Positions 1-22,414 are shown, counted from the stretch's first letter. The stretch: DNA of 64,000 nucleotides from TK10-74A sp965217625 (GCA_965217625.1 OZ244557.1:2046001-2110000); one strand, 5' to 3'. Made by a program: numbers and translations. The notes: generated from the sequence alone by a model not told the origin.

Positions 1-1592
1 CGGCCGCAGCGCCCGCAGCCGTCGGAGGCGGGCTCCTCGGCGGCGACGATCGGCGTCACGTCGCGCCCGACCGTCAGCTCCGTCGTCAGCGCCGCGATGC
101 GCTCCCAGGGCAGCCCGGCGGCGGCGATCGCGGCGGCGGCGCCCGACCACTGCGCGCCCGCGCCGCTCTCTTCCAGCCCGGCGCCGCCCCCCGGCAGGCT
201 GGACCGCGGCACGCTGACCTGGATGGCGGCCCCGTCGCAGCGCAGGCAGTACCAGGCCGGGATGCGATGCCCCCACCAGAGCTGGCGGCTGATGCACCAG
301 GGCCGGATGTTGTCCATCCATTGCAGGTAGACCTTCGCGAAGCGCTCGGGCACGATGCGCACCTCGCCCTCGCGCACGACGGCGGCCGCCTTGGCGGCCA
401 GCTCCTCCACGTCGACGAACCACTGATTGCTGATCAGCGGCTCCACGACGGTGCCGCAGCGCTGGCAGTGCCCCACGCTGTGCTCGTGCGCTTCCGTCCG
501 CACCAGGTGACCGGCCGCCTCCAGATCGGCGGCGGCCCGCTCGCGGGCGACGTCGCGGTCCAGGCCCTCGTAGGGGCCGGACTCCGGGGTCATCGTGCCG
601 TCCCAGTCGATCACGCTGATCGCCGGCAGACCGTGCCGCTCGCCGATCTCGAAGTCCAGCATGTCGTGGCCGGGGGTGATCTTGAGCGCCCCGGTGCCGA
701 AGCCGATCTCCACGGCGGCGTCGGCGACGACCGGGATCGCGCGGTCGATGCCGGGGATCGGGACCATGACGCGCCGGCCGATCAGGTCGCGCCAGCGATC
801 GTCGTCGGGGTTCACGGCCACGGCGACGTCGGCGGGGATCGTCTCGGGCCGCGTCGTCGCGATCACGATGCCGCCCTCGCCGCCCGCGTCACCGGCGCCG
901 TCGTGGTCTTGGAAGGGGTAGCGCACGTACCAGAGCTGCCCGGGCTCCTCCTCGTACTCCACCTCGAGGTCGGAGAGCGCCGTGCGGCAGCTGGGGCACC
1001 AGTTGATGATGCGGTGGCCGCGGTAGACCTTGCCGCCCGCGTGGAGGTCGCGGAAAGTCGTGCGCACCGCCTGCTGCGGGCCGGGGTCGAGCGTGAAGAC
1101 CTCGCGCTCCCAGTCGCACGACATGCCCAGCCGCCGCTGCTGGTCGGCGATGCGCCCGCGGTAGCGCGCGACCCATTCCCAGACGCGCTCCAGGAAGGCC
1201 TCGCGGCCGACGTCGTGGCGGCTCAGCCCCTGCTTCGCGATGTCGGCCTCGACGACGTTCTGCGTCGCGATGCCGGCGTGGTCGACGCCGGGCAGCAGCA
1301 GCGCCGCGTCGCCGCGCATGCGCCGCCAGCGGATCAGGATGTCCTCGATCGTCGTGGTCAGGGCGTGGCCCAGATGCAGCGCCCCGGTCACGTTGGGCGG
1401 CGGCACGATGATGCAGTAGGGCTGTCCGTCGGGATGGCGGGCCGCCGGACGGAAGTAGCCGCCCGACTCCCACATCGCGTAGATCGGCGCCTCGACGGCG
1501 GCCGGGTCGTAGGTCTTGGGGAGGGCGCTGATCGGGGGCGCGCCGACCGGGGCCGCGGGCGATCGGGGGCTGGAGGGGGCGGTGTCGCTCAC
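1..1592 (-). CDS. valS: Valine-tRNA ligase, N-terminal part (3' end outside window)
   Basis: Charges tRNA-Val with valine in the cytoplasm. Translation from the GTG at 1592 gives the class I synthetase signature PPPNVTGALHLGHAL (the HIGH motif appears as HLGH). Editing-domain sequence follows, then the WISRQ-like segment (WCISRQLWWGHRIPAWYC). About 530 codons are present, and the C-terminal half with the KMSKS loop lies beyond the left edge. The GTG start has a GGAG six bases upstream and fits the family N-terminus; no longer ORF is needed. It follows the 246-residue hypothetical gene by 48 bp and is probably co-transcribed with secA. Family assignment is by motif and is secure. Confidence 0.93.
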   Translation of the reverse strand, partial: MSDTAPSSPRSPAAPVGAPPISALPKTYDPAAVEAPIYAMWESGGYFRPAARHPDGQPYCIIVPPPNVTGALHLGHALTTTIEDILIRWRRMRGDAALLLPGVDHAGIATQNVVEADIAKQGLSRHDVGREAFLERVWEWVARYRGRIADQQRRLGMSCDWEREVFTLDPGPQQAVRTTFRDLHAGGKVYRGHRIINWCPSCRTALSDLEVEYEEEPGQLWYVRYPFQDHDGAGDAGGEGGIVIATTRPETIPADVAVAVNPDDDRWRDLIGRRVMVPIPGIDRAIPVVADAAVEIGFGTGALKITPGHDMLDFEIGERHGLPAISVIDWDGTMTPESGPYEGLDRDVARERAAADLEAAGHLVRTEAHEHSVGHCQRCGTVVEPLISNQWFVDVEELAAKAAAVVREGEVRIVPERFAKVYLQWMDNIRPWCISRQLWWGHRIPAWYCLRCDGAAIQVSVPRSSLPGGGAGLEESGAGAQWSGAAAAIAAAGLPWERIAALTTELTVGRDVTPIVAAEEPASDGCGRCG

Positions 1593-1640
1593 TGGGGCTC
1601 CGCTGCTGTCGCTGCTGGGGGGATGGGGACGGCCGGGGTC

Positions 1641-2377
1641 TCAGGCGACCGGCACGGCGACGCCGTCGATGATGGCGGCCGGCGCCTGGGCGTCCGATGC
1701 GGGCTGACGGCTGCGCTTGAGCTCCTCCAGCGCGTTGAGCCGCTGCAGGCCGCGACGCGTGTCACTCGCCACGCGGGCCGGATCCTGCGCGGCCAGGCGG
1801 CGCTTGAAGAGCCAGTAGGTGAACTCCTTCAGCTCCGACAGGCTGATGCGGTCCAGCATCGCGCGGCCGGTGGCGGTGCGGAAGTCGCGGATCAGGTCCG
1901 CGCGGGCGGCGCCGTAGATGCGCTGGAACGCGTCGTCCTCGTGGGTGGCGTCACGCCGGAACGTGGCGTTGCCGCGCTCCTTGCGCACCTCCTCCTCGAC
2001 GGTCAGGTGCAGCGCCTCCTCGACGCGCACGCCGTAGGTGAAGTTCAGGTGCGCCCGGTACTTGCTCGGCCCCAGCGCCTGCTGGAACGTCTCCTCGCGC
2101 ATCGGCGTGGGCCAGCGCTCGTCGATCAGCAGCGCCTCGACCTCGGCCTCGGGCAGCAGCGCCGGCTCGACGGCGTCGAGCAGGCGCTCGGCCAGCACCA
2201 GCCAGTCGAACGCCTCGCCGCCGACGAGGTAGTGGTACTCCCGCCCCTCGACCTCCTCGCTGGTCACGTCCCAGGCCGCGATCGCCGCCAGCAGCGCCTC
2301 GGTCCAGGCGCGGCCGGCCTGCAGGTCGGCGCGGAAGGCGGCGATGTGCGATGCCGGGTCGCGGTGCAGGAGTCCCG

Positions 2378-2381
<4 letters not shown>
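1641..2381 (-). CDS. Conserved hypothetical protein between secA and valS
   Basis: I do not recognise a named family. The 246-residue product is soluble, mixed alpha-helical and acidic, with many Glu/Arg residues and no signal peptide or membrane segment. Recognisable stretches are YHYLVGGEAFDWLVLAERLL near residue 50 and a C-terminal helical region (SELKEFTYWLFKRRL). Its ATG overlaps the secA stop as ATGA, so it is translationally coupled to secA and is very likely a real protein. Codon use matches its neighbours. The coupling suggests a role near export or translation, but this is inference only. Confidence 0.8.
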
Positions 2382-5161
<2,780 letters not shown>

Positions 5162-5232
5162 GTCTCGTCCCGCCGCGCGCCCCGGCCCGCCCGGTCCGCC
5201 GCGCGCAGTCGATCTCAGGATAGCGCCGTCCG

Positions 5233-5290
5233 GCCTCACCCCCTAGCCCCCGCTCCACCAGGACGATGGAGCGGGGGAACCGGAGGGCGC
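5233..5290 (+). repeat. GC-rich dispersed repeat, module A (upstream of SBP1)
   Basis: A CCTCACCCCCTAGCCCC block is followed by an imperfect hairpin, CCCCGCTCCA ... TGGAGCGGGG. Related copies lie at 9953-10050, 28616-28860, 31191-31350, 39554-39735 and 42487-42549, so the family borders all three binding-protein loci. It lies between the divergent secA and SBP1 genes. Confidence 0.85.
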
Positions 5291-5347
5291 CAGGGGTGCG
5301 GTTCCCGGCGCCCTAAACGGACGAAAACCCCGTCAACGGGCGAAAAT

Positions 5348-5375
5348 TTTACACGCAGGTTACCTTAATTAACAT
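5348..5375 (+). promoter_or_regulatory. Promoter of SBP1
   Basis: TTTACA at 5348-5353, a 16-bp spacer and TAACAT at 5370-5375. The same -35 and spacer occur upstream of SBP3, where the -10 is TATCAT. The match to the sigma-70 pattern and the conservation between the paralogues support it. The predicted start near 5382 leaves a leader of about 108 nt. Confidence 0.7.
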
Positions 5376-5387
5376 GTTGGACATAAC

Positions 5388-5401
5388 GGGGGGGGGGGGG
5401 G
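5388..5401 (+). repeat. G14 homopolymer in SBP1 leader
   Basis: Fourteen consecutive G residues lie just downstream of the predicted transcription start of SBP1. The matching place upstream of SBP3 has only a G7 run after GGGGCGC. Such a tract is prone to slipped-strand length change. Confidence 0.9.
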
Positions 5402-5489
5402 TCCTATCAGAACGTCTTAGACTACACGCGTGCTCGTGCACCGAGCGGTCCCACAACGGGACAGCCGGGAATCCAGAAAGGGGATTGTC

Positions 5490-7916
5490 ATGAGCCGCCG
5501 TAACCATTGGACCGCCCTGCGACAGCGGAAGATCTCACGCCGCACCATGTTGGGAGCCAGCGCGAAAGCCGGCGTTGGAGTTGCCGGGCTCGCGCTCGTC
5601 GGCTGCGGCGACGACGACGAGCCGGACGCCGGGGCCGTGGCCGCGGAACGGGCCGCCGCGGCCGCGGAAGAGGCCGCGGCCGCGGCGGTCGCCGCCGGGG
5701 AGGCGCGCGCCGCCGACTCCGAGGCCGCGGCCGCCGTCGCGGCCGAGGCGGCCGCCGCCGCGGCCGACGCGGCAGACGCCGCGGCCGACGCGGCAGACGC
5801 CGCCGGCGAGGCGTCCGCCGCCGCCTCACAGGCGGCCAGCGCCGCCGATGCCGCCGCTGCCCTGGCCGCCGAAGCGGCCGAGTCGGAGGACGCCGCCAAC
5901 GCGGCCGCCGCCGCCGAAGCCGCCGCCGCGGCGGCCGCCGACGCGGCCGCCGCCGCATCCGCGGCCGGCGATCAGGCGGCCGCGGCCGTCGCCGCTGCCG
6001 CCTCCGAGGCCGCCGAGGCCGCCGCCCAGGCCGCCCGCGACGCGGCCGCCGCCGTCGAGGCCGGGACGGCCACCGCGGAGGCCGCCCAGGCCGCCATCGA
6101 CGAGGCCGCTGAGGCGGCGGCGGCCGCCGCGGCCGCCGCCGGGGAGGCGTCCGCCGCCGCGGGCCAGGCCGCCGCCACCGCCGCGGAGACCGCCGCCACC
6201 GCCGCGGAGACCGCCGCCACCGCCGAGGCCGTCGCCGAAGCCGCGGCCGAGACCGCCGCCGCGGCCGTCGCCGCGGCCCAGGAGGCCGCCGACGCGGCCC
6301 AGGAGGCCGCCGAGAGCGCGGCCATGGCGGCGGAGGACGAGCCGGCCGTGGCGGCTGGGCAGCCCCGACGGGGCGGCACCATGCGTCGCTCCTGGGCAGA
6401 GAACCTGTTCAGCGGCTGGGACCCCCACACCAGCACGACCGGCGCCGACGCGCTGGGCTACATCCAGCACGTCTACGACCGCATGCTGGGCTTCAACGAC
6501 GACGCCTCGGTCAAGCCGATGCTCGCTGAGAGCGTCGAGAACCCCGACGAAGTCACCTACATATTCAACATGCGGCCGAACACGATCTTCCAGGACGGTG
6601 CGCCGGTCGATGCGAACGCGGTGCAGCTCAACATGGAGCGGGTCAAGGAACAGTCGGACATCGGCGGCGGCACGCGCAACGGCCAGGGCGTCGCCCGGGC
6701 CGTCAACTTCGAACCGGTGGACGATCTCTCCTGGCGGATGGTCAACTCGGAGCCCTTCGGGCCGACGTTGGCCGCCTTCCAGGGCTTCCCGGGCACCGGC
6801 CTGCTGATCTCGCCGGAGCACTTCGACACCGCCCTGACCGACCCTGTCGGCGCCGGCCATCTCAAGTTCGTGTCTTACACCGAGGGTGAAGACTTCGTCG
6901 GCGAGCGCTGGGATGGCTACTGGGACGCTGAGAACGTTTGGCTGGATGGCCAAGAGGTCTCGGTCATCCAGGACACGAATACGGCGTACAACGGCTTCCT
7001 CAACGGCGACTTCGACATCGGCCGACCTAGCGGCGGCGTCACCGCCGAACTCAAGGATGAGCTCGAGGCCGACGGATTCAAGGTGATCACGGGCCCCGCC
7101 CAGAACTGGACGCAGACCTGGTACAACCTCAACCCGGGCGCGTCCGAGGACATCAACTACTTCCGCGATCCACGCCTGCGGCGCGCGGCGCACCTGATCC
7201 TGGATCGCAACGCCATCAACGATGCCGCCTACAAGGGAATCGGCGTGCCCTCCGAGGGCCCGACCGGGGTCGAGAGCTGGGCGTTGACGAAGGACTACTA
7301 CGCCGACTCGCCCAACCTGGACGAAGCGCAGCAACTGATGGACGCCGCCGGATTCGGCGACGGGCTGACCGGGGTGATGCTCGGTTTCGGAACGGTCCGC
7401 CAGCGCCTCGTGACCGAGCCGGCGCACGCTCAGTGGGCCGGAAGCGGCATGAACTTCGATTTCGTGACCGGGGCGGAACCCCCGATCATCGACCGCCTGC
7501 TGGCGACCCAGGACTGGTCGATCGCGGCGCTGACCTGGGAATCGCCGTTCGACCCGGACCCGGTGCTGCGGGCGAGCCTGGAGGGCCTGCAGAACTGGAT
7601 GTACGGCTCGCCGGAGGGCGGGCCCCGCACCGGGCGCGCCAGCCTGGACGAGAACCCGAACGACCAGGTCCTGCAGGGCCTGGTGGAGACGGAGGAACAA
7701 CTGAACGCCGCGGCCGCCCCGCCCACGCAGGCGGAGCGGATCCCGCTCTACGACACGTTCTTCCAGACGTTCCAGGATCACGGCTGGAACCACCACATCG
7801 TGCAGTGGCCCGCGGGCTTTGTCGCACAGGGATACGTGGAGGGGTTCCGGCTGGTGCCGTTCTTCGGCCTACCCGAGGGCGGAGGCTTCAAGGGGATCTG
7901 GTACAACAACGTCTAA
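5490..7916 (+). CDS. Tat-exported lipoprotein, family 5 ABC solute-binding protein with long Ala-rich stalk (SBP1)
   Basis: Extracytoplasmic binding protein of a peptide/nickel-type ABC importer. The 808-residue product starts at the ATG at 5490 behind a GAAAGGGG ribosome site. Residues 14-39 hold a twin-arginine signal (KISRRTMLG) and a lipobox LVGC, with Cys39 as the predicted lipidation site. A DDDE cluster follows, then about 240 residues (roughly 47-285) made almost only of Ala with Asp/Glu and some Gly/Thr. From about residue 290 to the end is a family-5 binding domain (for example DPRLRRAAHLILDRNAIND). Family members usually have 500-600 residues, so the Ala-rich insert explains the extra length. 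Two permease genes follow. The substrate cannot be told from sequence. The N-terminus is nearly identical to SBP2 and SBP3. Confidence 0.93.
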   Translation: MSRRNHWTALRQRKISRRTMLGASAKAGVGVAGLALVGCGDDDEPDAGAVAAERAAAAAEEAAAAAVAAGEARAADSEAAAAVAAEAAAAAADAADAAADAADAAGEASAAASQAASAADAAAALAAEAAESEDAANAAAAAEAAAAAAADAAAAASAAGDQAAAAVAAAASEAAEAAAQAARDAAAAVEAGTATAEAAQAAIDEAAEAAAAAAAAAGEASAAAGQAAATAAETAATAAETAATAEAVAEAAAETAAAAVAAAQEAADAAQEAAESAAMAAEDEPAVAAGQPRRGGTMRRSWAENLFSGWDPHTSTTGADALGYIQHVYDRMLGFNDDASVKPMLAESVENPDEVTYIFNMRPNTIFQDGAPVDANAVQLNMERVKEQSDIGGGTRNGQGVARAVNFEPVDDLSWRMVNSEPFGPTLAAFQGFPGTGLLISPEHFDTALTDPVGAGHLKFVSYTEGEDFVGERWDGYWDAENVWLDGQEVSVIQDTNTAYNGFLNGDFDIGRPSGGVTAELKDELEADGFKVITGPAQNWTQTWYNLNPGASEDINYFRDPRLRRAAHLILDRNAINDAAYKGIGVPSEGPTGVESWALTKDYYADSPNLDEAQQLMDAAGFGDGLTGVMLGFGTVRQRLVTEPAHAQWAGSGMNFDFVTGAEPPIIDRLLATQDWSIAALTWESPFDPDPVLRASLEGLQNWMYGSPEGGPRTGRASLDENPNDQVLQGLVETEEQLNAAAAPPTQAERIPLYDTFFQTFQDHGWNHHIVQWPAGFVAQGYVEGFRLVPFFGLPEGGGFKGIWYNNV

Positions 7917-7927
7917 CGGCGTGAGCC

Positions 7928-7999
7928 GGGCGCGGGGTCGCACCAAGGTCCCGCGCCCTTGCCGGATCTCTCGCGACGGCCGTTCCCGACGGCCGTCGC
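7928..7999 (+). terminator. Two hairpins between SBP1 and permeases
   Basis: The first is a perfect 9-bp stem GGGCGCGGG/CCCGCGCCC at 7928-7958 followed by only two T. The second is a 10-bp stem GCGACGGCCG/CGGCCGTCGC at 7973-7999 without a T run. They could act as a leaky terminator or RNA-stability elements that keep binding-protein levels above permease levels, which is a common arrangement in importer operons. Confidence 0.55.
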
Positions 8000-8050
8000 G
8001 CTGCCTCCGGATCTTCTGCCTCCTGCTCGGGGGCAACTGAACGACGCACC

Positions 8051-9010
8051 ATGCTCCGCTACATCGCGACCCGAGCGCTCTCCTCGCTGTTCGTGCTTTG
8101 GGTCGTCAGCGTCCTCTCGTTCCTGTTGATGAACGTGCTGCCGGGTGATCCGGCGTTCGCGATCGCCGGCATCGACGCCACGCCCGAGCTGATCGAGGCG
8201 ACGAAGGACCGCTTAGGGCTCAACACGCCACTGGTCGAGCGCTACGCCAACTGGATATGGAACCTGCTGCAGGGCGATCCCGGCTTGACACTCGTGAACC
8301 AGCTGCCGCAGAACGAGATCTTCGAGCGACGCATTCCCGCGACGCTGGAGCTCGGTCTGCTGAGCCTCTTCGTTGTGGTGAGCGTCGCGATCCCCGTCGG
8401 GGTGCTCGCCGCCCTGCGACCCGGGTCAAAGAGCGAGGTCGCAGCCAGCACGATCATGATCATCGGGAACTCGATCCCGGAGTTCCTCACCGGCATCGCT
8501 CTTGTGCTCGTGATCGGGCTGGAGCTGGACCTGCTCCCCATTCTGGGCTACGTGCCGATCTGGGAGGACCCGGTCGAGAATCTCAAGCACATGGCGCTGC
8601 CCGTGATTGCGATCGCGCTGACGGCGACGACGCTGCTGATGAGGCAGACGCGCTCCGCGATGATCAACGTGCTCAACGATGACTACATCCGCACCGCCCG
8701 CGCGAAGGGGTTGCGAGGGCGCGTCGTGATCGTGCGGCACGGCCTGCGCAACGCGCTGATCCCCATCGTGACGGTCTTCGGATTCCAGGCTGGGCTGATC
8801 TTCAGCGGCGCCGTGATCACCGAGAGCGTCTTCGCGATTCCGGGCATGGGACGACTCTTCGTCGACGCCGTGATCGACAGTCAGGACTTTGCGGTCGTGC
8901 AGAACGTCGTGATGTTCTTCGCCGTCTGCGTGGTCGCCGTGAACCTCGTCGTCGATCTGTCCTACCCGCTGCTCGATCCGCGGATTCGCGCGGGGCAGGG
9001 AGTGACATGA
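8051..9010 (+). CDS. ABC importer permease, DppB/OppB type
   Basis: First inner-membrane permease of the importer. The 319-residue product has an N-terminal membrane segment (YIATRALSSLFVLWVVSVLS), five further hydrophobic segments and the EAA-type cytoplasmic loop that contacts the ATPase (DYIRTARAKGLRGRVVIVRH, followed by GLRNALIP). Length and topology match the DppB family. It lies 134 bp after SBP1 and overlaps the next permease gene by four bases (ATGA). Its codon use looks slightly less GC-biased than neighbouring housekeeping genes. No ATP-binding subunit gene is present in this window. Confidence 0.92.
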   Translation: MLRYIATRALSSLFVLWVVSVLSFLLMNVLPGDPAFAIAGIDATPELIEATKDRLGLNTPLVERYANWIWNLLQGDPGLTLVNQLPQNEIFERRIPATLELGLLSLFVVVSVAIPVGVLAALRPGSKSEVAASTIMIIGNSIPEFLTGIALVLVIGLELDLLPILGYVPIWEDPVENLKHMALPVIAIALTATTLLMRQTRSAMINVLNDDYIRTARAKGLRGRVVIVRHGLRNALIPIVTVFGFQAGLIFSGAVITESVFAIPGMGRLFVDAVIDSQDFAVVQNVVMFFAVCVVAVNLVVDLSYPLLDPRIRAGQGVT

Positions 9011-9942
9011 GCAGCGACGCAGCTCCCACCGGATCGGCCGCGCCGCCGGCGCTCTCCCTCACTGCGCTGGAGGAGCGCCACTGGTACCGCGAGTTCCGCG
9101 CCATCCTCCGGGTCTACACGCGCAACCGGCCCGCGGTGGTGGCGGCCGTGCTTCTGATCGGCTTCGGAATCGTCGCGGCCTTCGCGCCGCTTATCGCTCC
9201 GGCCGACCCGCTCGAGCCCAACCTCACACTCGAGGGGACCTTCCAGCCTCCCAGCTGGGACCACATCGCGGGCACGGACAAGCTGGGACGTGACGTACTC
9301 AGCCGCTCGATCTTCGGCGCCCGCATCGCCTGGCAGATCGTGCTCGTCGCGATCGGCGTGGCGGTGGGCGTCGGCGTGCCGCTGGGGCTGCTCGCGGGCT
9401 ACATGGGCGGCAAGCTGGACGAACTGGTGATCATGCGCGTCGTCGACGCCGTCATGGCGATGCCGGGCCTGGTCCTGGTCCTTGCCATCACGGCCGCCCT
9501 CGGACCCAGCCTCACCAACACAATGTTGATCATCGGCGTGATCTGGGCGCCGGGCTACGCACGGCTGACTCGCGGGGTCGTCCTGTCGATCAAGCAGAGC
9601 GTGTACATCGACGCGGCCCGCGCCCTCGGGGCCGGACCAGGCCGGATCATGCTGCGGCACCTGCTGCCCAACGTCGTCGCCCCCATCATGGTGCTGGCGT
9701 CGCTGTCGGCCGCGGGCATCATCCTCGTCGAGGCGGGGCTCAGCTTCATCGGCGCTGGCGTGCAGCCGCCCACGCCGGCCTGGGGCGGCATGGTCTCCTC
9801 GGCCTACGAGACGCTGGTCACGCGCAACGGCTGGCCGATCATCGGCCCGGCCGTCGCGATCATTTTGATGGTGATGGCCTTCAACTTCGTCGGCGACGGC
9901 ATGCGCGACGCGCTCGATCCGCGCCTGCGCAACGTCCGCTGA
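9007..9942 (+). CDS. ABC importer permease, DppC/OppC type
   Basis: Second inner-membrane permease, 311 residues. After an N-terminal tail of about 35 residues there is a first membrane helix (AVVAAVLLIGFGIVAAFAPL) and the short extracytoplasmic segment with GTDKLGRDVLSRSIFGARI that is typical of the OppC N-terminal region. The EAA loop is ARALGAGPGRIMLRHLLPN. The start overlaps the stop of the DppB-type gene, so the two are coupled. With SBP1 it makes a complete importer except for the ATPases, which must come from elsewhere in the genome. Confidence 0.92.
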   Translation: MSSDAAPTGSAAPPALSLTALEERHWYREFRAILRVYTRNRPAVVAAVLLIGFGIVAAFAPLIAPADPLEPNLTLEGTFQPPSWDHIAGTDKLGRDVLSRSIFGARIAWQIVLVAIGVAVGVGVPLGLLAGYMGGKLDELVIMRVVDAVMAMPGLVLVLAITAALGPSLTNTMLIIGVIWAPGYARLTRGVVLSIKQSVYIDAARALGAGPGRIMLRHLLPNVVAPIMVLASLSAAGIILVEAGLSFIGAGVQPPTPAWGGMVSSAYETLVTRNGWPIIGPAVAIILMVMAFNFVGDGMRDALDPRLRNVR

Positions 9943-9952
9943 GCGCGGGCGC

Positions 9953-10048
9953 CCCGACCTCACCCCCTGTCCCTCCCTCCATCTGGACGGTGGAGAGGGG
10001 GCTCCGGTTCCCTCTCCCTCTGGGAGAGGGCTAGGGTGAGGGCCCGCG

Positions 10049-10050
<2 letters not shown>
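9953..10050 (+). repeat. GC-rich dispersed repeat, modules A-B (downstream of importer cassette)
   Basis: Module A (CTCACCCCCTGTCCC, then TCCATCTGGACGGTGGA) is followed by module B (GGTTCCCTCTCCCTCTGGGA, then GAGGGCTAGGGTGAGG). The A-B order and much of module B recur downstream of SBP2 (31191-31350) and, inverted with its gene, downstream of SBP3 (39554-39735). It fills the gap between the convergent permease and prs genes. Confidence 0.88.
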
Positions 10051-10987
<937 letters not shown>

Positions 10988-11214
10988 AGGTGCTCCAGGT
11001 CACCAAGTGCTCCAGGCGGCGCCACGGGCGGCGCGTGACCGAGTATCCCCCGCCCTCGCGATGCCAGCAAGCCAACACCCCACGCCCGGCCCTTGGGAGG
11101 GCGTGTGTCCACCGTTTGTCCCCATGATCGGAGGGGAGGCGCGCGTTCCGGGTCAGCTGGGTGACAGAACGGGCGCGGATCGGCGCGATTCGGGGGGGCG
11201 GGCCCCCTTGCGCC

Positions 11215-11243
11215 TTGAAACCGTGCCGCGAAGGACGTAGCAT
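11215..11243 (+). promoter_or_regulatory. Promoter of rpoBC
   Basis: TTGAAA at 11215-11220, a 17-bp spacer and TAGCAT at 11238-11243: a good sigma-70-type match in the 650-bp gap before rpoB. The implied 5' leader of about 390 nt holds two small hairpins, TGCACGG/CCGTGCA at 11314-11332 and GCCTCC/GGAGGC at about 11354-11373. I recognise no ribosomal-protein gene in this gap. Confidence 0.65.
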
Positions 11244-11558
11244 CAGTCTTGGCCACGAATGCCCCACACACGTATCCGACTCACCAGAGGTCCGCGTTGA
11301 TGGCCGGTTGCCGTGCACGGGTTCACCGTGCATGCCTCGTGATCGAGACCGGCCTCCCACGTCGAGGAGGCGTTGTTCTGCAATGACGCCACGATCCCGG
11401 ACTTCGGCCCGGCCGTCATTGGTCGGCGCCCCCAGCCCGGCGTCGTGGGTCGGCGTGCCGCCCCCCGGCGCCGCCGCCCCCCGCCGCCACCGGCCCCCGA
11501 CGGCCCGCCGCGATGCTCCCGGTTCCGTCCGCAGCGTCCCATCCCCGCCCGGCTCACC

Positions 11559-11603
11559 ACTGACGAGTTCCGCACTGACGAGTTCCGCACTGACGAGTTC
11601 CGC
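11559..11603 (+). repeat. 15-bp tandem array before rpoB
   Basis: Three perfect copies of ACTGACGAGTTCCGC lie at 11559-11573, 11574-11588 and 11589-11603, with a partial fourth, ending 36 bp before the rpoB ATG. The array is open in the rpoB frame (TDEFR repeats) but lies before the likely start. Confidence 0.95.
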
Positions 11604-11639
11604 ACTGGCCCGTTCAGCACAGAGGAGTGCCCCGCGATC

Positions 11640-19905
<8,266 letters not shown>

Positions 19906-19973
19906 GCACTCCCCGCCGCGAGACCGCCGGCCACGGCGGTCCGCGCCGCGCCCGTCTCAGGAGGCGGACACGA

Positions 19974-20003
19974 AGAAGCCGGGGCCCTTGGGCCCCGGCT
20001 TCT
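19974..20003. terminator. Bidirectional hairpin between rpoC and groEL
   Basis: A perfect 14-bp inverted repeat (AGAAGCCGGGGCCC, TT, GGGCCCCGGCTTCT) sits between two convergent genes. T-rich sequence (TCGGTGTTTCG) follows on the plus strand, so it probably terminates rpoC and may also stop groEL transcripts. Confidence 0.8.
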
Positions 20004-20095
20004 CGGTGTTTCGCTGTCGCAATGCCGCGGGGTCGCGCTGTCTGCCCGGCCGGGCCGCGGGCGCCCGGCCTGGTCGCCGGGGCGGGTCGCCCGGC

Positions 20096-21718
<1,623 letters not shown>

Positions 21719-21873
21719 GTTGTCCGTCCCTTCCACCGGCCCGGGGGGCCGTCTGCTGTGGGCGGGACCCGGCGAGGGTCCGCCGCCCTTGCGCTCGCCT
21801 CGGCGCCGGCGTCGCCGCCAGGGGCCCGCGCCGCCCCCGCGGGGGGCCGGGCCCGATCGGGCGCCGCCACGCG

Positions 21874-22182
21874 CTAGACGATGACCTTGGCCAGGATCTC
21901 GCTCTCCTGGAGCACGACCAGATCCTGGCGGTCGATCTTGATGTCCTGGCCGGTGTACTTCTTGTACAGAATCCGGTCGCCGATCTCGATCTCGATCGGC
22001 ACGCGGCCGCCGGAATCGTCGCGCTTGCCCGGGCCCACCGCGATCACTTCGCCCTGCTGGGGCTTCTCCTTGGCCGTGTCCGGGATGACCAAGCCGCTGT
22101 CGAGTACCTGCTCCTGCTGCACCGGAGTGACCACCACCCGGTCGTTCAGCGGTTCCAGCCGTGCGCCGTCCTTTTTCGCCAT
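21874..22182 (-). CDS. groES: Co-chaperonin GroES
   Basis: 10-kDa lid of the GroEL chamber, 102 residues. Seen: LNDRVVVTP near the N-terminus, the mobile loop around SGLVIPDTAKEKPQQGEV, and the C-terminal strand EILAKVIV. First gene of the heat-shock operon; the promoter and CIRCE element lie 80-140 bp upstream. Confidence 0.97.
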   Translation of the reverse strand: MAKKDGARLEPLNDRVVVTPVQQEQVLDSGLVIPDTAKEKPQQGEVIAVGPGKRDDSGGRVPIEIEIGDRILYKKYTGQDIKIDRQDLVVLQESEILAKVIV

Positions 22183-22260
22183 TGCTTTCAGTCCTTCGTC
22201 GTCTGCATGCGCCCGCCCGGCTGGGGATTCTCCCCGCCCGCGGCGGCCCTTCTCGGTTGA

Positions 22261-22287
22261 TTAGCACTCCCAGGCGGCGAGTGCCAA
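22261..22287. promoter_or_regulatory. CIRCE operator of groESL
   Basis: TTAGCACTC, nine bases, GAGTGCCAA: the consensus inverted repeat with one mismatch in the right arm. It lies in the transcribed leader just below the groES promoter. CIRCE is the known binding site of the HrcA repressor, so groESL is expected to be released on heat shock. hrcA is not in this window. Confidence 0.95.
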
Positions 22288-22292
22288 TAGGC

Positions 22293-22322
22293 ATCCTATC
22301 CGAGCCGCGGGAGATCGTGCAA
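22293..22322 (-). promoter_or_regulatory. Promoter of groESL
   Basis: On the minus strand TTGCAC (22317-22322), an 18-bp spacer and TAGGAT (22293-22298), immediately upstream of CIRCE. The geometry fits a housekeeping-sigma heat-shock promoter blocked by HrcA. Confidence 0.75.
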
Positions 22323-22414
22323 GCCTGCGCGTGGCACAGGCCGCGCCCCGCCCGCCGGGCCGCCGCCGCGCCGGGGGACTCGCGAAATTACCTGTTAGCG
22401 TGTATCCTGGGGCC

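Noticed and set aside
5500..6360. Arg/Pro-rich alternative frames in the Ala-rich part of SBP1
   Set aside because: They are frame-shifted readings of GCC/GCG-rich DNA; only the Ala frame joins the Tat signal and the binding domain.
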